The position numbers were made by a program, and so were the translations under genes. The notes beneath the pieces were generated by a model. That model was not told where the DNA came from. It searched no databases and was given only the letters and a program-made list of their open reading frames with translations. Source: Pseudomonadota bacterium (GTDB taxonomy: Bacteria > Pseudomonadota > Gammaproteobacteria > Burkholderiales > Burkholderiaceae_F). From it: DNA of 64,000 bases. This document shows positions 26,614-33,716 of this stretch, one piece after another (position 1 is the first letter of the stretch; every line of letters begins with the position of its first letter). The stretch spans positions 1 through 64,000 of the forward strand of contig JAEZVV010000078.1 in assembly GCA_023443095.1 (NCBI GenBank), read 5' to 3'.

Positions 26614-26629
26614 TGCAAGGGATGTGCCA
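26614..26629 (-). promoter_or_regulatory. Sigma-54 promoter of the cyd operon
   Basis: On the minus strand the sequence is TGGCAC-ATCCC-TTGCA, preceded by T. It matches the -24/-12 consensus YTGGCAC-N5-TTGCW at every defined position and has the required GG/GC spacing. Transcription would start near 26603. The divergent gene encodes a sigma-54 activator, which strongly supports function. Confidence 0.93.
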
Positions 26630-26713
26630 AGTTTCGTAATGGTTTGTTCGTAGGCGTCGAAAGGCGCGCCAGGCAAGGCTTTGGAGTGGAGCGCGCTTAC
26701 CCTCAAATCTTTC

Positions 26714-26733
26714 GTCTGTCATCGGTGGCAGAC
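26714..26733. promoter_or_regulatory. Candidate enhancer (UAS) for the sigma-54 activator
   Basis: Imperfect palindrome GTCTGTCA-TCGG-TGGCAGAC (7 of 8 arm positions pair). It lies about 111-130 bp upstream of the predicted cyd transcription start, a typical distance for an activator that loops to sigma-54 polymerase. It also ends eight bases before the activator's own ATG, so binding could repress that gene. Confidence 0.65.
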
Positions 26734-26741
26734 TTGCCGGC

Positions 26742-28085
26742 ATGTCATGTCATGAACTGCCAGCGGTGGCGGTCCGGCCGGAGGTGATGGCCCTGGTCGA
26801 CGCCCTGCCGGAACCGCGCATCGTGCTCGACGGCGAGTTCCGGATCCTTTACGCCAACCGCGCCTACCTGCGCGAGTTCGGTCGCGATGCGTCGATCTGC
26901 GGCAAGCGCTGCCACAGCGTTTCCCACCGTACCACGGTGCCCTGCGATCAGGCGGGCGAGGACTGCCCGCTGCGACGCAGCCGCGTCAGCGGCCTGCCCG
27001 AGCGCGCCCTGCACCGGCACCACACCCCGCGCGGCGAAGAGCATGTCGAGGTCGAGATCATTCCGATCCGCGATGCCGCGGGCGAGGTCAGCTGTTACGT
27101 CGAAGGCTTCCGCGGAATCCGGCACGGCCGCGCCAAAGTGGCGGCGCACGGCCTGGTTGGGCGTTCACCTGCCTTCATGGCCATGCTCGATCTGGTGGCG
27201 CGCGCCGCGCCGGCCGAGATCGCCGTCTTGCTGCTGGGCGAAACCGGTACCGGCAAGGAACTGGTGGCGCGTGCGATCCATGAGTCGAGCCCACGTGCGG
27301 CAGGCCCTTTCGTTGCGGTCGATTGCGCCGGGCTGACCGAAACCCTGTTCGAAAGCGAACTTTTCGGCTACGAAAAAGGCGCTTTCACTGGCGCCAACTT
27401 CCGCAAGCTGGGTCTGGTCGAATCCGCCGCCGGCGGCACGCTTTTCCTCGACGAAATCGGCGACATGCCGCTCGCGCTTCAGGTCAAGCTGCTGCGCCTG
27501 CTCGAGACCGGCACTTTCCGCCGCGTCGGCTCGGTCGAGACCCTGCCCGCCAACTTCCGCCTGGTGTGCGCCACCCATTGCGACCTGGCGGCGCTGGTGG
27601 CGGCGGGGCACTTCCGGCGCGACCTGTATTTCCGCATCAGCGCCTTCCCGATCCGGACCCCGGCCCTGGCCGAGCGGCGCGAGGACATCCCGCTGCTGGC
27701 CGATTCGCTTCTGCGGCGGATCGCGCCGGGGCGCCGCCTGCGTTTTTCGGAGCCGGCGCTGAGCCAGCTCGCGCTGATGGACTGGAGCGGGAACGTGCGC
27801 GAGCTGCGCAACGTGGTCGAGCGGGCGGCGGTCCTGTGTTCGGGCGAGGTGATCGGTCTCGAGCACCTGCCCGGCACCGAACGGCACGGCCTTGCGCCCG
27901 TGCCGGCGCCGCCGCCACCGCCGATCGAGCTGATGACGCTGGCCGAAGCCGAGCGCCGCTATGTCGAGTGGGCGGCGCGCCACTTTCAGGGCGAGCGGCG
28001 CGAGCTGGCGGCGCGGCTCGGCATCAGCGAGCGCACCCTGTACCGCCGCCTCGGCGCGGACGCAGGCGCCACCGCGGCGGCCTGA
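26742..28085 (+). CDS. Sigma-54-dependent activator with Cys/His-rich PAS domain, divergent from cyd operon
   Basis: 447 residues. N-terminal PAS domain (about 15-125) with C53-x3-C57-H58-x3-H62-x5-C68-x6-C75, a pattern that could bind metal, Fe-S or respond to redox. The AAA+ domain has Walker A GETGTGKE (166-173), GAFTGA (213-218) for sigma-54 contact and GGTLFLDEIGDMP for Walker B. The C-terminal Fis-type HTH is ELAARLGISERTLYRRLG. There is no receiver domain, so it senses directly. Divergent position and the sigma-54 site make the cyd operon its likely target. The signal is inferred to be low oxygen, NO or redox. Confidence 0.92.
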   Translation: MSCHELPAVAVRPEVMALVDALPEPRIVLDGEFRILYANRAYLREFGRDASICGKRCHSVSHRTTVPCDQAGEDCPLRRSRVSGLPERALHRHHTPRGEEHVEVEIIPIRDAAGEVSCYVEGFRGIRHGRAKVAAHGLVGRSPAFMAMLDLVARAAPAEIAVLLLGETGTGKELVARAIHESSPRAAGPFVAVDCAGLTETLFESELFGYEKGAFTGANFRKLGLVESAAGGTLFLDEIGDMPLALQVKLLRLLETGTFRRVGSVETLPANFRLVCATHCDLAALVAAGHFRRDLYFRISAFPIRTPALAERREDIPLLADSLLRRIAPGRRLRFSEPALSQLALMDWSGNVRELRNVVERAAVLCSGEVIGLEHLPGTERHGLAPVPAPPPPPIELMTLAEAERRYVEWAARHFQGERRELAARLGISERTLYRRLGADAGATAAA

Positions 28086-28107
28086 CCCGATCCCGACCGG
28101 ACGCGGG

Positions 28108-28118
28108 ATTTATCATCT
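28108..28118 (+). promoter_or_regulatory. ATTTATCATCT motif just before the HTH gene
   Basis: This AT-rich 11-mer lies four bases before the ATG at 28123 and recurs exactly at 28701-28711 as part of a palindrome. It may be an operator for the HTH protein or a -10-like element (TATCAT) of a near-leaderless transcript. Confidence 0.45.
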
Positions 28119-28122
28119 AGGC

Positions 28123-28653
28123 ATGAGCACTTCGCCACTCGACGTTGCGGCGATCCGCCGCGACAACGCCCTCGCCCTCTTTGACGAGTTCGTGTTACAC
28201 GCTGCACGCCGGCCCGACGCCGCCACCTTGCGCGGGCTCGAGGGGCGCTTCGCGGAGCGGCTCGGCATCCAGCCCAGCTACTGGAGCCAGATCAAGAGCC
28301 GTTCGCGCCTGATCGGCGAGCGCCTGGCGCGTCAGTTCGAAGAGGCGATGAGCAAGCCGCGTGGCTGGCTGGACCAGCCGCACGCTGCCGCGACGGCCTT
28401 GCCGCCGTCGTCCGAAGTCGACAGCAGCGTGCCGCGCGACGACGACGAGCGCTTCGTCGTCGGTCTCGTGCTCAGCTACTACCGCCGCAACCCGGCGCGA
28501 GCGCGTACTCGTCTGCTCGATCTGCTGTCCGAAGCGCTGACGCCGGCGGTGGCGCCGCCTCCGCCCGCGGCGCCGGCATCGACCTCTGCCGCTGACGAAA
28601 AGCTGTGGGCGAGCGTTGCCCAGCATGTTGCGCCGCTCAAACGCAAGCGCTGA
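28123..28653 (+). CDS. Phage-repressor-like HTH protein
   Basis: 176 residues. Residues about 30-85 contain an HTH resembling CI/Cro-type repressors in Burkholderiales: ERLGIQPSYWSQIKSRSRLI, then GERLARQFEEAM and the typical PRGWLDQPH. The rest is charged, Pro/Ala-rich and low in predicted structure (about 90-176). No peptidase or ligand domain is seen. ATG 28123 begins the conserved part; the frame is open upstream through the end of the activator gene. The target may be the AT-rich palindrome 35 bp after its stop. Confidence 0.75.
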   Translation: MSTSPLDVAAIRRDNALALFDEFVLHAARRPDAATLRGLEGRFAERLGIQPSYWSQIKSRSRLIGERLARQFEEAMSKPRGWLDQPHAAATALPPSSEVDSSVPRDDDERFVVGLVLSYYRRNPARARTRLLDLLSEALTPAVAPPPPAAPASTSAADEKLWASVAQHVAPLKRKR

Positions 28654-28688
28654 ACTGGCGTCGAATTCACGCCGAAAAAGCTTGCGTC

Positions 28689-28711
28689 TGATAAATTTTT
28701 ATTTATCATCT
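28689..28711. promoter_or_regulatory. AT-rich perfect palindrome with repeat motif
   Basis: TGATAAAT-TTTT-ATTTATCA has 8-bp perfect arms (28689-28708), and its right arm is the 11-mer ATTTATCATCT shared with 28108-28118. It is the most AT-rich spot in the area and overlaps a possible promoter (TTGCGT-N15-TATCAT). A likely operator for the adjacent HTH protein. Confidence 0.55.
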
Positions 28712-28771
28712 GGTCAAGTTCGCGGCTGGGCTTACAGCGCCGCGCCCATCAACCCCACGTTGGAGATCCGG

Positions 28772-28864
28772 ATGCCGGCTGGTTTTGCCTTGCGGCTCGA
28801 GCGCTGTGCGACCGGTATGCGGGTCGTTCCTGTCGTCGGGTCTGATCCCCGGAGCTCGGCCTGA
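28772..28864 (+). CDS. Possible 30-residue peptide
   Basis: ATG preceded by TTGGAGATCCGG, a good SD, and followed by a 30-codon ORF (MPAGFALRLERCATGMRVV...) that stops 25 bp before a strong terminator. It lies downstream of the palindrome at 28689. It could be a small protein or a leader; no family recognised. Confidence 0.4.
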   Translation: MPAGFALRLERCATGMRVVPVVGSDPRSSA

Positions 28865-28888
28865 CCTAGGCGCGGCTCGCTCCGCCAT

Positions 28889-28924
28889 ACGGCCCGGGAT
28901 CGTTCAGCCCGGGCCGTTTTGTTT
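28889..28924 (+). terminator. Rho-independent terminator
   Basis: 10-bp perfect stem ACGGCCCGGG/CCCGGGCCGT with a 9-base loop, then TTTGTTT. It would end a transcript starting near the 28689 palindrome. Confidence 0.8.
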
Positions 28925-28963
28925 CCTTCGTGCCCGCTTCATTGCCAAGAACAGGAGGTCCGT

Positions 28964-29119
28964 ATGCGTCAGCCTTCGATGCTCCCCCGCGCTCCGCGCA
29001 ATCCCTTCGCCCTTGCCGCCCGGCAGCGTCGCGCCGGCCCGCATGGCGGAGGCAGCAAGGCCCTGCGCCAGGCGGCACAACGCCAGCTGCGCCAGGAGTT
29101 GCTGAAACAAAGCCCGTGA
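28964..29119 (+). CDS. Small basic protein of unknown function
   Basis: 51 residues, rich in Arg, Gln and Ala (KALRQAAQRQLRQELLKQ near the C-terminus). AGGAGG at ideal spacing before the ATG argues for real translation. No family recognised; the composition suggests a nucleic-acid-binding or helical peptide. It lies 49 bp before the next small gene on the same strand. Confidence 0.6.
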   Translation: MRQPSMLPRAPRNPFALAARQRRAGPHGGGSKALRQAAQRQLRQELLKQSP

Positions 29120-29167
29120 ATCCCGTCTGCCGGTCGCAGCGCCGGCAGCAAGAACAAGGAGATCGCC

Positions 29168-29413
29168 ATGGCGCGAGCCCTGCAGTACCCACAAGAAATG
29201 CGAGCGGAGCGCTGGCGGACGGCGTTGGCCGGGCTGCTTAGCGTCGCGGCCGCTCAACTCGACGCGGCAGCGGCCCGGCTGGCGACGCGCGGGAGGAGGT
29301 CAAGGATCGACGTCCGGCGCGAAGTGGAAGCGATCGACGTCGACGGTCGGCGCTACGGCGCGATCTACGAAGACGGCGTCCTGATCGGCCTGGCCGAAGT
29401 CGAGCGACTCTAG
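29168..29413 (+). CDS. Small hypothetical protein
   Basis: 81 residues. AAGGAGATCGCC precedes the ATG. The first half is helical with many Ala and Arg; the second half (VEAIDVDGRRYGAIYEDGVLIGLAEVERL, shown in part: YGAIYEDGVLIGLAEVERL) looks like two beta-strands. No family recognised. Probably cotranscribed with the 51-residue gene. Confidence 0.6.
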   Translation: MARALQYPQEMRAERWRTALAGLLSVAAAQLDAAAARLATRGRRSRIDVRREVEAIDVDGRRYGAIYEDGVLIGLAEVERL

Positions 29414-29529
29414 AAGCGAGCGGCCGGCGCCCCGTTGCGGGAGCCGGCCGCCGCCTTGGCCGGGGCGGCGACTGCGCCGCAGAGCCGGGCACGGGTATCG
29501 TGGCGGCTGGCCGACCCCGCACCACATCC

Positions 29530-30405
29530 ATGTTTTCAGAACGTACCTGCACCCTCACCATCACCAGCCCCGACCGCGTCGGCCTGGTGGCCGCCGTCAG
29601 CGCCTTCATCGCCGAGCGCGGCGGCTGGATACTCGAGGCCAACCATCACGCCGACGCCGCTACCGGCCGCTTCTTCATGCGCAACGTGATCCGCGCCGCC
29701 TCGCTCGAACAGGGTGGCAGTTCGGTGGCGGCGCTGCGCAGCGACTTCGCGCCCCTGGCCGAACGCTTCGACATGCAATGGTCGCTCGCCGATTCGGCGC
29801 TCAAGAAAAAACTGGTGCTGATGGTCAGCCAGCACGACCACTGCCTGGTCGACCTGCTCGCCCGCTACCGCGGCGGCGAACTGCCGTGCGAGATCCCGCT
29901 CGTGATCAGCAACCACGAAAACCTGCGCGCCTACGTCGAATGGCATGGCATCGATTACGCCTGCGTGCCGGTGCCGCGCGAAGGCGCCGGCCGCGCGACC
30001 GCGTGGGAGCGGATCGAGGCCTTGTGCCGCGGCGCCGGTGCCGACCTGATCGTTCTGGCGCGCTACATGCAGATCCTGCCGGCCGAGTTCACCCGCCGCT
30101 GGCCGGGCCGCATCATCAACATCCACCACAGCTTCCTGCCCAGCTTCATCGGTGCGCGGCCCTACCACCAGGCTTTCGCACGCGGGGTCAAGCTGATCGG
30201 CGCGACTTCGCATTACGTGACCGAGGACCTCGACGAAGGCCCGATCATCGAGCAGGACGTGGTGCGGATCGACCACGGCGATACCGAGGACGATCTGGTC
30301 CGCTACGGCCGCGACATCGAAAAAGTGGTGCTGGCGCGAGCGCTCAAGAGTCACCTCGAAGACCGGGTCCTGCTCAACGGCTTGCGTACCGTGGTGTTTC
30401 GCTAG
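29530..30405 (+). CDS. purU: Formyltetrahydrofolate deformylase
   Basis: 291 residues: N-terminal ACT domain (about 5-85, TCTLTITSPDRVGLVAAVSA) and C-terminal formyl-transferase-type hydrolase. The active-site stretch NIHHSFLPSFIGARPYHQAF and HYVTEDLDEGPIIEQD are present. PurU hydrolyses 10-formyl-THF to formate and THF, balancing one-carbon pools and supplying formate to PurT. ATG 29530 is chosen over the upstream GTG because the ACT strand begins here. Confidence 0.96.
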   Translation: MFSERTCTLTITSPDRVGLVAAVSAFIAERGGWILEANHHADAATGRFFMRNVIRAASLEQGGSSVAALRSDFAPLAERFDMQWSLADSALKKKLVLMVSQHDHCLVDLLARYRGGELPCEIPLVISNHENLRAYVEWHGIDYACVPVPREGAGRATAWERIEALCRGAGADLIVLARYMQILPAEFTRRWPGRIINIHHSFLPSFIGARPYHQAFARGVKLIGATSHYVTEDLDEGPIIEQDVVRIDHGDTEDDLVRYGRDIEKVVLARALKSHLEDRVLLNGLRTVVFR

Positions 30406-30407
30406 CC

Positions 30408-30740
30408 ATGGCGGCGCGCCTCGCGGCCGCGTTCGGGCTGGCCCTGGCCGCGAGTGGCGCCGCGGCCGAAATGCCGGCCAGCCGCCTCGCTCCGCATCCG
30501 GTCACCGTCTACACCTGTGTCGACGGCCCCGCCTTTGCCATCCGCTTTGCCGCCACCGAGCCGGCCACGGCCTGGCTCTCGTTCGGCGCCTCGCCTGTGC
30601 TGCTGCAGCAGGCGATAAGCGCGAGCGGCGCCCGTTACAGCGGCGCCGGTGTCGAGTTCTGGGGCAAGGGCTTGTCAGCCACCCTCACCGGGCCCGACGG
30701 CCGCCGGATCGAATGCCAGGTCGCCCGCCCACCCCGCTGA
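30408..30740 (+). CDS. MliC-family lysozyme inhibitor-like protein
   Basis: 110 residues with a signal peptide (cleavage near AAAEM). The MliC/PliC pattern is present: YTCVDGPAFAIRF, LLQQAISASGARYSGAGVEF, FWGKGLSATL, and a second Cys in IECQVA. It lacks a lipobox, so it would be periplasmic rather than lipid-anchored. It would protect the wall from C-type lysozyme. It starts 2 bp after purU and overlaps the hydrolase gene by 28 bp. Confidence 0.82.
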   Translation: MAARLAAAFGLALAASGAAAEMPASRLAPHPVTVYTCVDGPAFAIRFAATEPATAWLSFGASPVLLQQAISASGARYSGAGVEFWGKGLSATLTGPDGRRIECQVARPPR

Positions 30741-31639
30741 TCGCCGGCGAACAAGCCCGCACGCTGACGCGACCGGGCGCGGTCCTCGCGTACCGGGTCA
30801 CACCGGCGCAGCGGCCCGACCCGCTAGGTACGGTGCTGCTCCTGCACGGCCTGGCGAGCAACCTCAGCCGCTACGCCGAGTTCGTCGAGACCACGGCGCT
30901 GCGGCGCGACTGGAACCTGGTCCGGGTCGACCTGCGCGGCCACGGCGAGTCCGACAGCGCGACCCGGCTCAGTCTGGAGACCTGGTGCGACGACCTGCTG
31001 GCCCTGCTCGATGCCGAAGGCGCGGCCAGCGCCGTCGTGGTCGGCCACAGCCTGGGAGCGCAGGTGGCGCTGGCCCTGGCCGCCGCCCACCCGGCGCGGG
31101 TGGATGCGTTGGCGCTGATTGATCCCCTGCCGCGGGCCGCCCTGAATGCTCGCGCCCGCGCCTGGCTGCGGGCGATGCCGGCGATCCGCGGGCTCGAGCT
31201 CGTGCTGCGCGGCGCCGGCGCCCTTTGGCTGCGCCGCCGCCAGCTGCCGCTGCGCGACCTGCGCGCCGAAGACCAGACCGCCCGCGCCCTGCTCGCGGCC
31301 GGGCAGCCGCTCGACGACTTCGTGCGCGACTACGCCTCGACCCGCGCCGACCTGCGTTATTTCCGCGCCGAACACTATCTGCGCGAGCTGATCGAGCTGC
31401 TGCGGGAGACGCCGCCGCCCGCCGCTTTCCCGCAGCCGGTGCTGGTGATCCTCTCGGCGGCGGGCACTTTCGCCGAACCGCCGGCCGTGGCCGACTGGGT
31501 GGCGGGTTTCCCGCGCGGCGAATGGGTGAGCATCGACTGCCACCATTGGCCGCTCACCGAAAGGCCGCAGGAAGTGCGGCAGGCGATCGAGCGCTGGCTC
31601 GACCGGGTGGTGCCTGCGGCTCAGTCCGCTGCGGCGTAG
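30713..31639 (+). CDS. Alpha/beta hydrolase
   Basis: 308 residues. LLLHGLASNLSRY is the oxyanion-hole region, DLRGHGESD and GHSLGAQVALALA carry the family signature with the nucleophile Ser in GHSLG. CHHWPLTERP near the C-terminus supplies the His. Substrate unknown. The start lies within the MliC-like gene (28-bp overlap), suggesting coupled translation. Confidence 0.85.
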   Translation: MPGRPPTPLIAGEQARTLTRPGAVLAYRVTPAQRPDPLGTVLLLHGLASNLSRYAEFVETTALRRDWNLVRVDLRGHGESDSATRLSLETWCDDLLALLDAEGAASAVVVGHSLGAQVALALAAAHPARVDALALIDPLPRAALNARARAWLRAMPAIRGLELVLRGAGALWLRRRQLPLRDLRAEDQTARALLAAGQPLDDFVRDYASTRADLRYFRAEHYLRELIELLRETPPPAAFPQPVLVILSAAGTFAEPPAVADWVAGFPRGEWVSIDCHHWPLTERPQEVRQAIERWLDRVVPAAQSAAA

Positions 31640-31661
31640 AAACCGGGAAAGTAGCGCTCCA

Positions 31662-32171
31662 TCAGCGTTCTCGCGCCAGCAACTCGCGGGCGCGGCGCAC
31701 GGCCTGGGAGGCCTGGACCAAGGTGCCGCTGCGGGCCATCTTGCCCTCGGCCTCGTCGAGCAGGGAGGCGATGTCGGCGGCAGAGTCGGCGCGGCGGATC
31801 TTGCGCGCCAGCAGCGAACCGGTGATCGGCGCGTATTCCTTGAGCGCTTCGAGCAGAAGCTTGCGGGCGCGCTCAAGCGGCCGCGGGCGTGAGCTCTGCG
31901 TCGCTGCAGCCGGCGCCGGGGCCGCGGTCGGCGGCGCGGCGAGTGCGCCCAGATCCAGTTGCAGCAAACCCAGCTGCTGCAATTGCTCGAAGTGAGAACG
32001 GTCGGCTCCGGCGGCCGCTGCCATCGCCAGCAGGCTGTCGAGTTCGCGTTTGCCGTCGGCGAGCAGCAAGATCGTGCGGTGGCGCTGGCTCAGTCCGTGG
32101 CTGCGCTTGGTCAGTTCGAGTTGGCCGGCGGCGCTGCGCGTGACCAGGGTCGGGGGGCCGTGCGATGTCAT
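31662..32171 (-). CDS. Conserved hypothetical protein
   Basis: 169 residues from ATG 32171. N-terminal part (SHGLSQRHRTILLLADGKRELDSLL in overlapping pieces: LSQRHRTILLLADGKRELD) resembles the winged-helix-like domain of several Burkholderiales proteins. An Ala/Pro linker (about 80-98) leads to a helical C-terminal half (ARKLLLEALKEYAPITGSLL). No function assigned. It converges with the hydrolase gene. Confidence 0.6.
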   Translation of the reverse strand: MTSHGPPTLVTRSAAGQLELTKRSHGLSQRHRTILLLADGKRELDSLLAMAAAAGADRSHFEQLQQLGLLQLDLGALAAPPTAAPAPAAATQSSRPRPLERARKLLLEALKEYAPITGSLLARKIRRADSAADIASLLDEAEGKMARSGTLVQASQAVRRARELLARER

Positions 32172-32366
32172 GGCGCGATTGTGGGCGAGGCAAGTCCACG
32201 GCGGCAGCCGGGCGTGACCCGGACGCAACACTGGGGCGGGCGGTGCTGCCGCGGGGACTGCGCTGCCCGCCGCGGGCCGTGTAATGTGCGGCCACAGCGC
32301 GGCGCCGAGGCAGCCGGGGCGCGCGACGAGAAGCCGAATAGCCGGTCCACCGGCACGGGAGACGAG

Positions 32367-32894
32367 ATGCGCACTCTGACCGATCAGTTGGCCAATTACG
32401 CGGCCTACCACCGCGATCGCCGCAACATCGCCACCCATTTTGTCGGGGTGCCGATGATTCTTTTTGCGGTCACCGTGCTGCTGTCGCGCCCGAGCGTGGC
32501 GGTCGGTGCGCTGACGCTGACCCCGGCCTGGATCGTCGCCGGCTTCGCTGCTCTTTTTTACCTGCGCCTGTCGCTGGGCTGGGGCTTCGTGATGAGCGCC
32601 GTGCTGGCCGTGTCGGTCGGGGCGGCGGGTACGGTGGCGGCGCAGCCGACGGCAGTGTGGCTGGCGAGCGGCATCGGCCTGTTTCTGGTGGGTTGGGTGA
32701 TCCAGTTTGTCGGCCACTGGTACGAGGGTCGCAAGCCGGCCTTTGTCGACGACATCGTCGGCCTGTTGGTCGGCCCGCTGTTCGTGGTTGCCGAGTTCGC
32801 CTTCCTGCTCGGCTTCGGCGAAGAGCTCAAGCGCGACATCGAGGCGCGGGTCGGTCCCACCCGCGGTGGCCGAACTCGGGCTTCGGCCGCCTGA
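32367..32894 (+). CDS. Mpo1/DUF962-family membrane protein
   Basis: 175 residues with four membrane helices. The family motifs are HRDRRNIATHFVGVPMI near the N-terminus and WVIQFVGHWYEGRKPAFVDD. The His residues are iron ligands in the yeast 2-hydroxy fatty acid dioxygenase Mpo1. A lipid-oxidation role is inferred from that relative. ATG 32367 follows GGAGACGAG. The Mpo1-like enzyme stands alone. Confidence 0.85.
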   Translation: MRTLTDQLANYAAYHRDRRNIATHFVGVPMILFAVTVLLSRPSVAVGALTLTPAWIVAGFAALFYLRLSLGWGFVMSAVLAVSVGAAGTVAAQPTAVWLASGIGLFLVGWVIQFVGHWYEGRKPAFVDDIVGLLVGPLFVVAEFAFLLGFGEELKRDIEARVGPTRGGRTRASAA

Positions 32895-32933
32895 AGCCGG
32901 CGCGCGGTCCGCCCCCGACTCCGGCCCGCGAGC

Positions 32934-32972
32934 GATAAAAAAACGGCGATCCGCCAGTGTGGATCGCCGTTT
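32934..32972. terminator. Bidirectional terminator between Mpo1-like gene and ABC operon
   Basis: 12-bp perfect stem AAACGGCGATCC/GGATCGCCGTTT with loop GCCAGTGT. On the minus strand it is followed by seven T residues, ending the amino-acid ABC operon; on the plus strand the tail is TTTCTC. Confidence 0.9.
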
Positions 32973-32993
32973 CTCTGGGTAGGGCGCGAGGGG

Positions 32994-33716
32994 TCAGATC
33001 ACGCGGGCCAGGAAGGAGCGGGTGCGCTCCTCGCGCGGAGCGACCAGGACCTGCGAGGGCGGGCCCTGCTCGACGATCACACCTTCATCCATGAACACCA
33101 CGCGGTCGGCGACTTCGCGCGCGAAGCCGATCTCGTGGGTCACCACCATCATGGTCATGCCGGTGGCGGCGAGCGAGCGCATCACCTCGAGCACTTCGCC
33201 GACGAGTTCGGGGTCGAGCGCCGAGGTCGGCTCGTCGAACAGCATCGCCTTGGGCTGCATGGCGAGCGCGCGGGCGATCGCCACCCGCTGCTGCTGCCCG
33301 CCCGAGAGGCTGGCGGGGTAGGCCTCGGCCTTGTCGGCCAGACCCACGCTCATCAGCATCTCGCGCGCACGCAGCAGGGCGTCGGCACTGTTGACGCCGC
33401 CCACCACCATCGGGCCGAGCTGGACGTTCTGCAGCGCGGTCTTGTGCGGCCACAGGTTGAAGCGCTGGAACACCATGCCGAGCTGGGCGCGCACCGTGTT
33501 GATGTCGGTGGCGCGGGCGGTGATGTCGGCGCCGTCGACCAGGATCTGGCCGCCGCTCGCCTCCTCGAGCGCGTTGACACAGCGCAGCAGGGTGCTCTTG
33601 CCCGAGCCCGAGGGGCCGATCACAACCACTTTTTCGCCGCGCGCGATGTCGAGGTCGATGCCGCGCAGGACATGGTTGGCGCCGAAGCGCTTGTGCAATC
33701 CACGGATCTTGATCAT
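32994..33716 (-). CDS. Polar amino-acid ABC transporter ATP-binding protein
   Basis: 240 residues of GlnQ/HisP type. Walker A GPSGSGKS (34-41), Q-loop FQRFNLWPHKT, signature LSGGQ (137-141), Walker B MLFDEP (158-163) and the switch His in VVTHE are all present. ATG 33716 overlaps the permease stop (ATGA), so they are coupled. It powers import with the permease and binding protein upstream. Confidence 0.96.
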   Translation of the reverse strand: MIKIRGLHKRFGANHVLRGIDLDIARGEKVVVIGPSGSGKSTLLRCVNALEEASGGQILVDGADITARATDINTVRAQLGMVFQRFNLWPHKTALQNVQLGPMVVGGVNSADALLRAREMLMSVGLADKAEAYPASLSGGQQQRVAIARALAMQPKAMLFDEPTSALDPELVGEVLEVMRSLAATGMTMMVVTHEIGFAREVADRVVFMDEGVIVEQGPPSQVLVAPREERTRSFLARVI

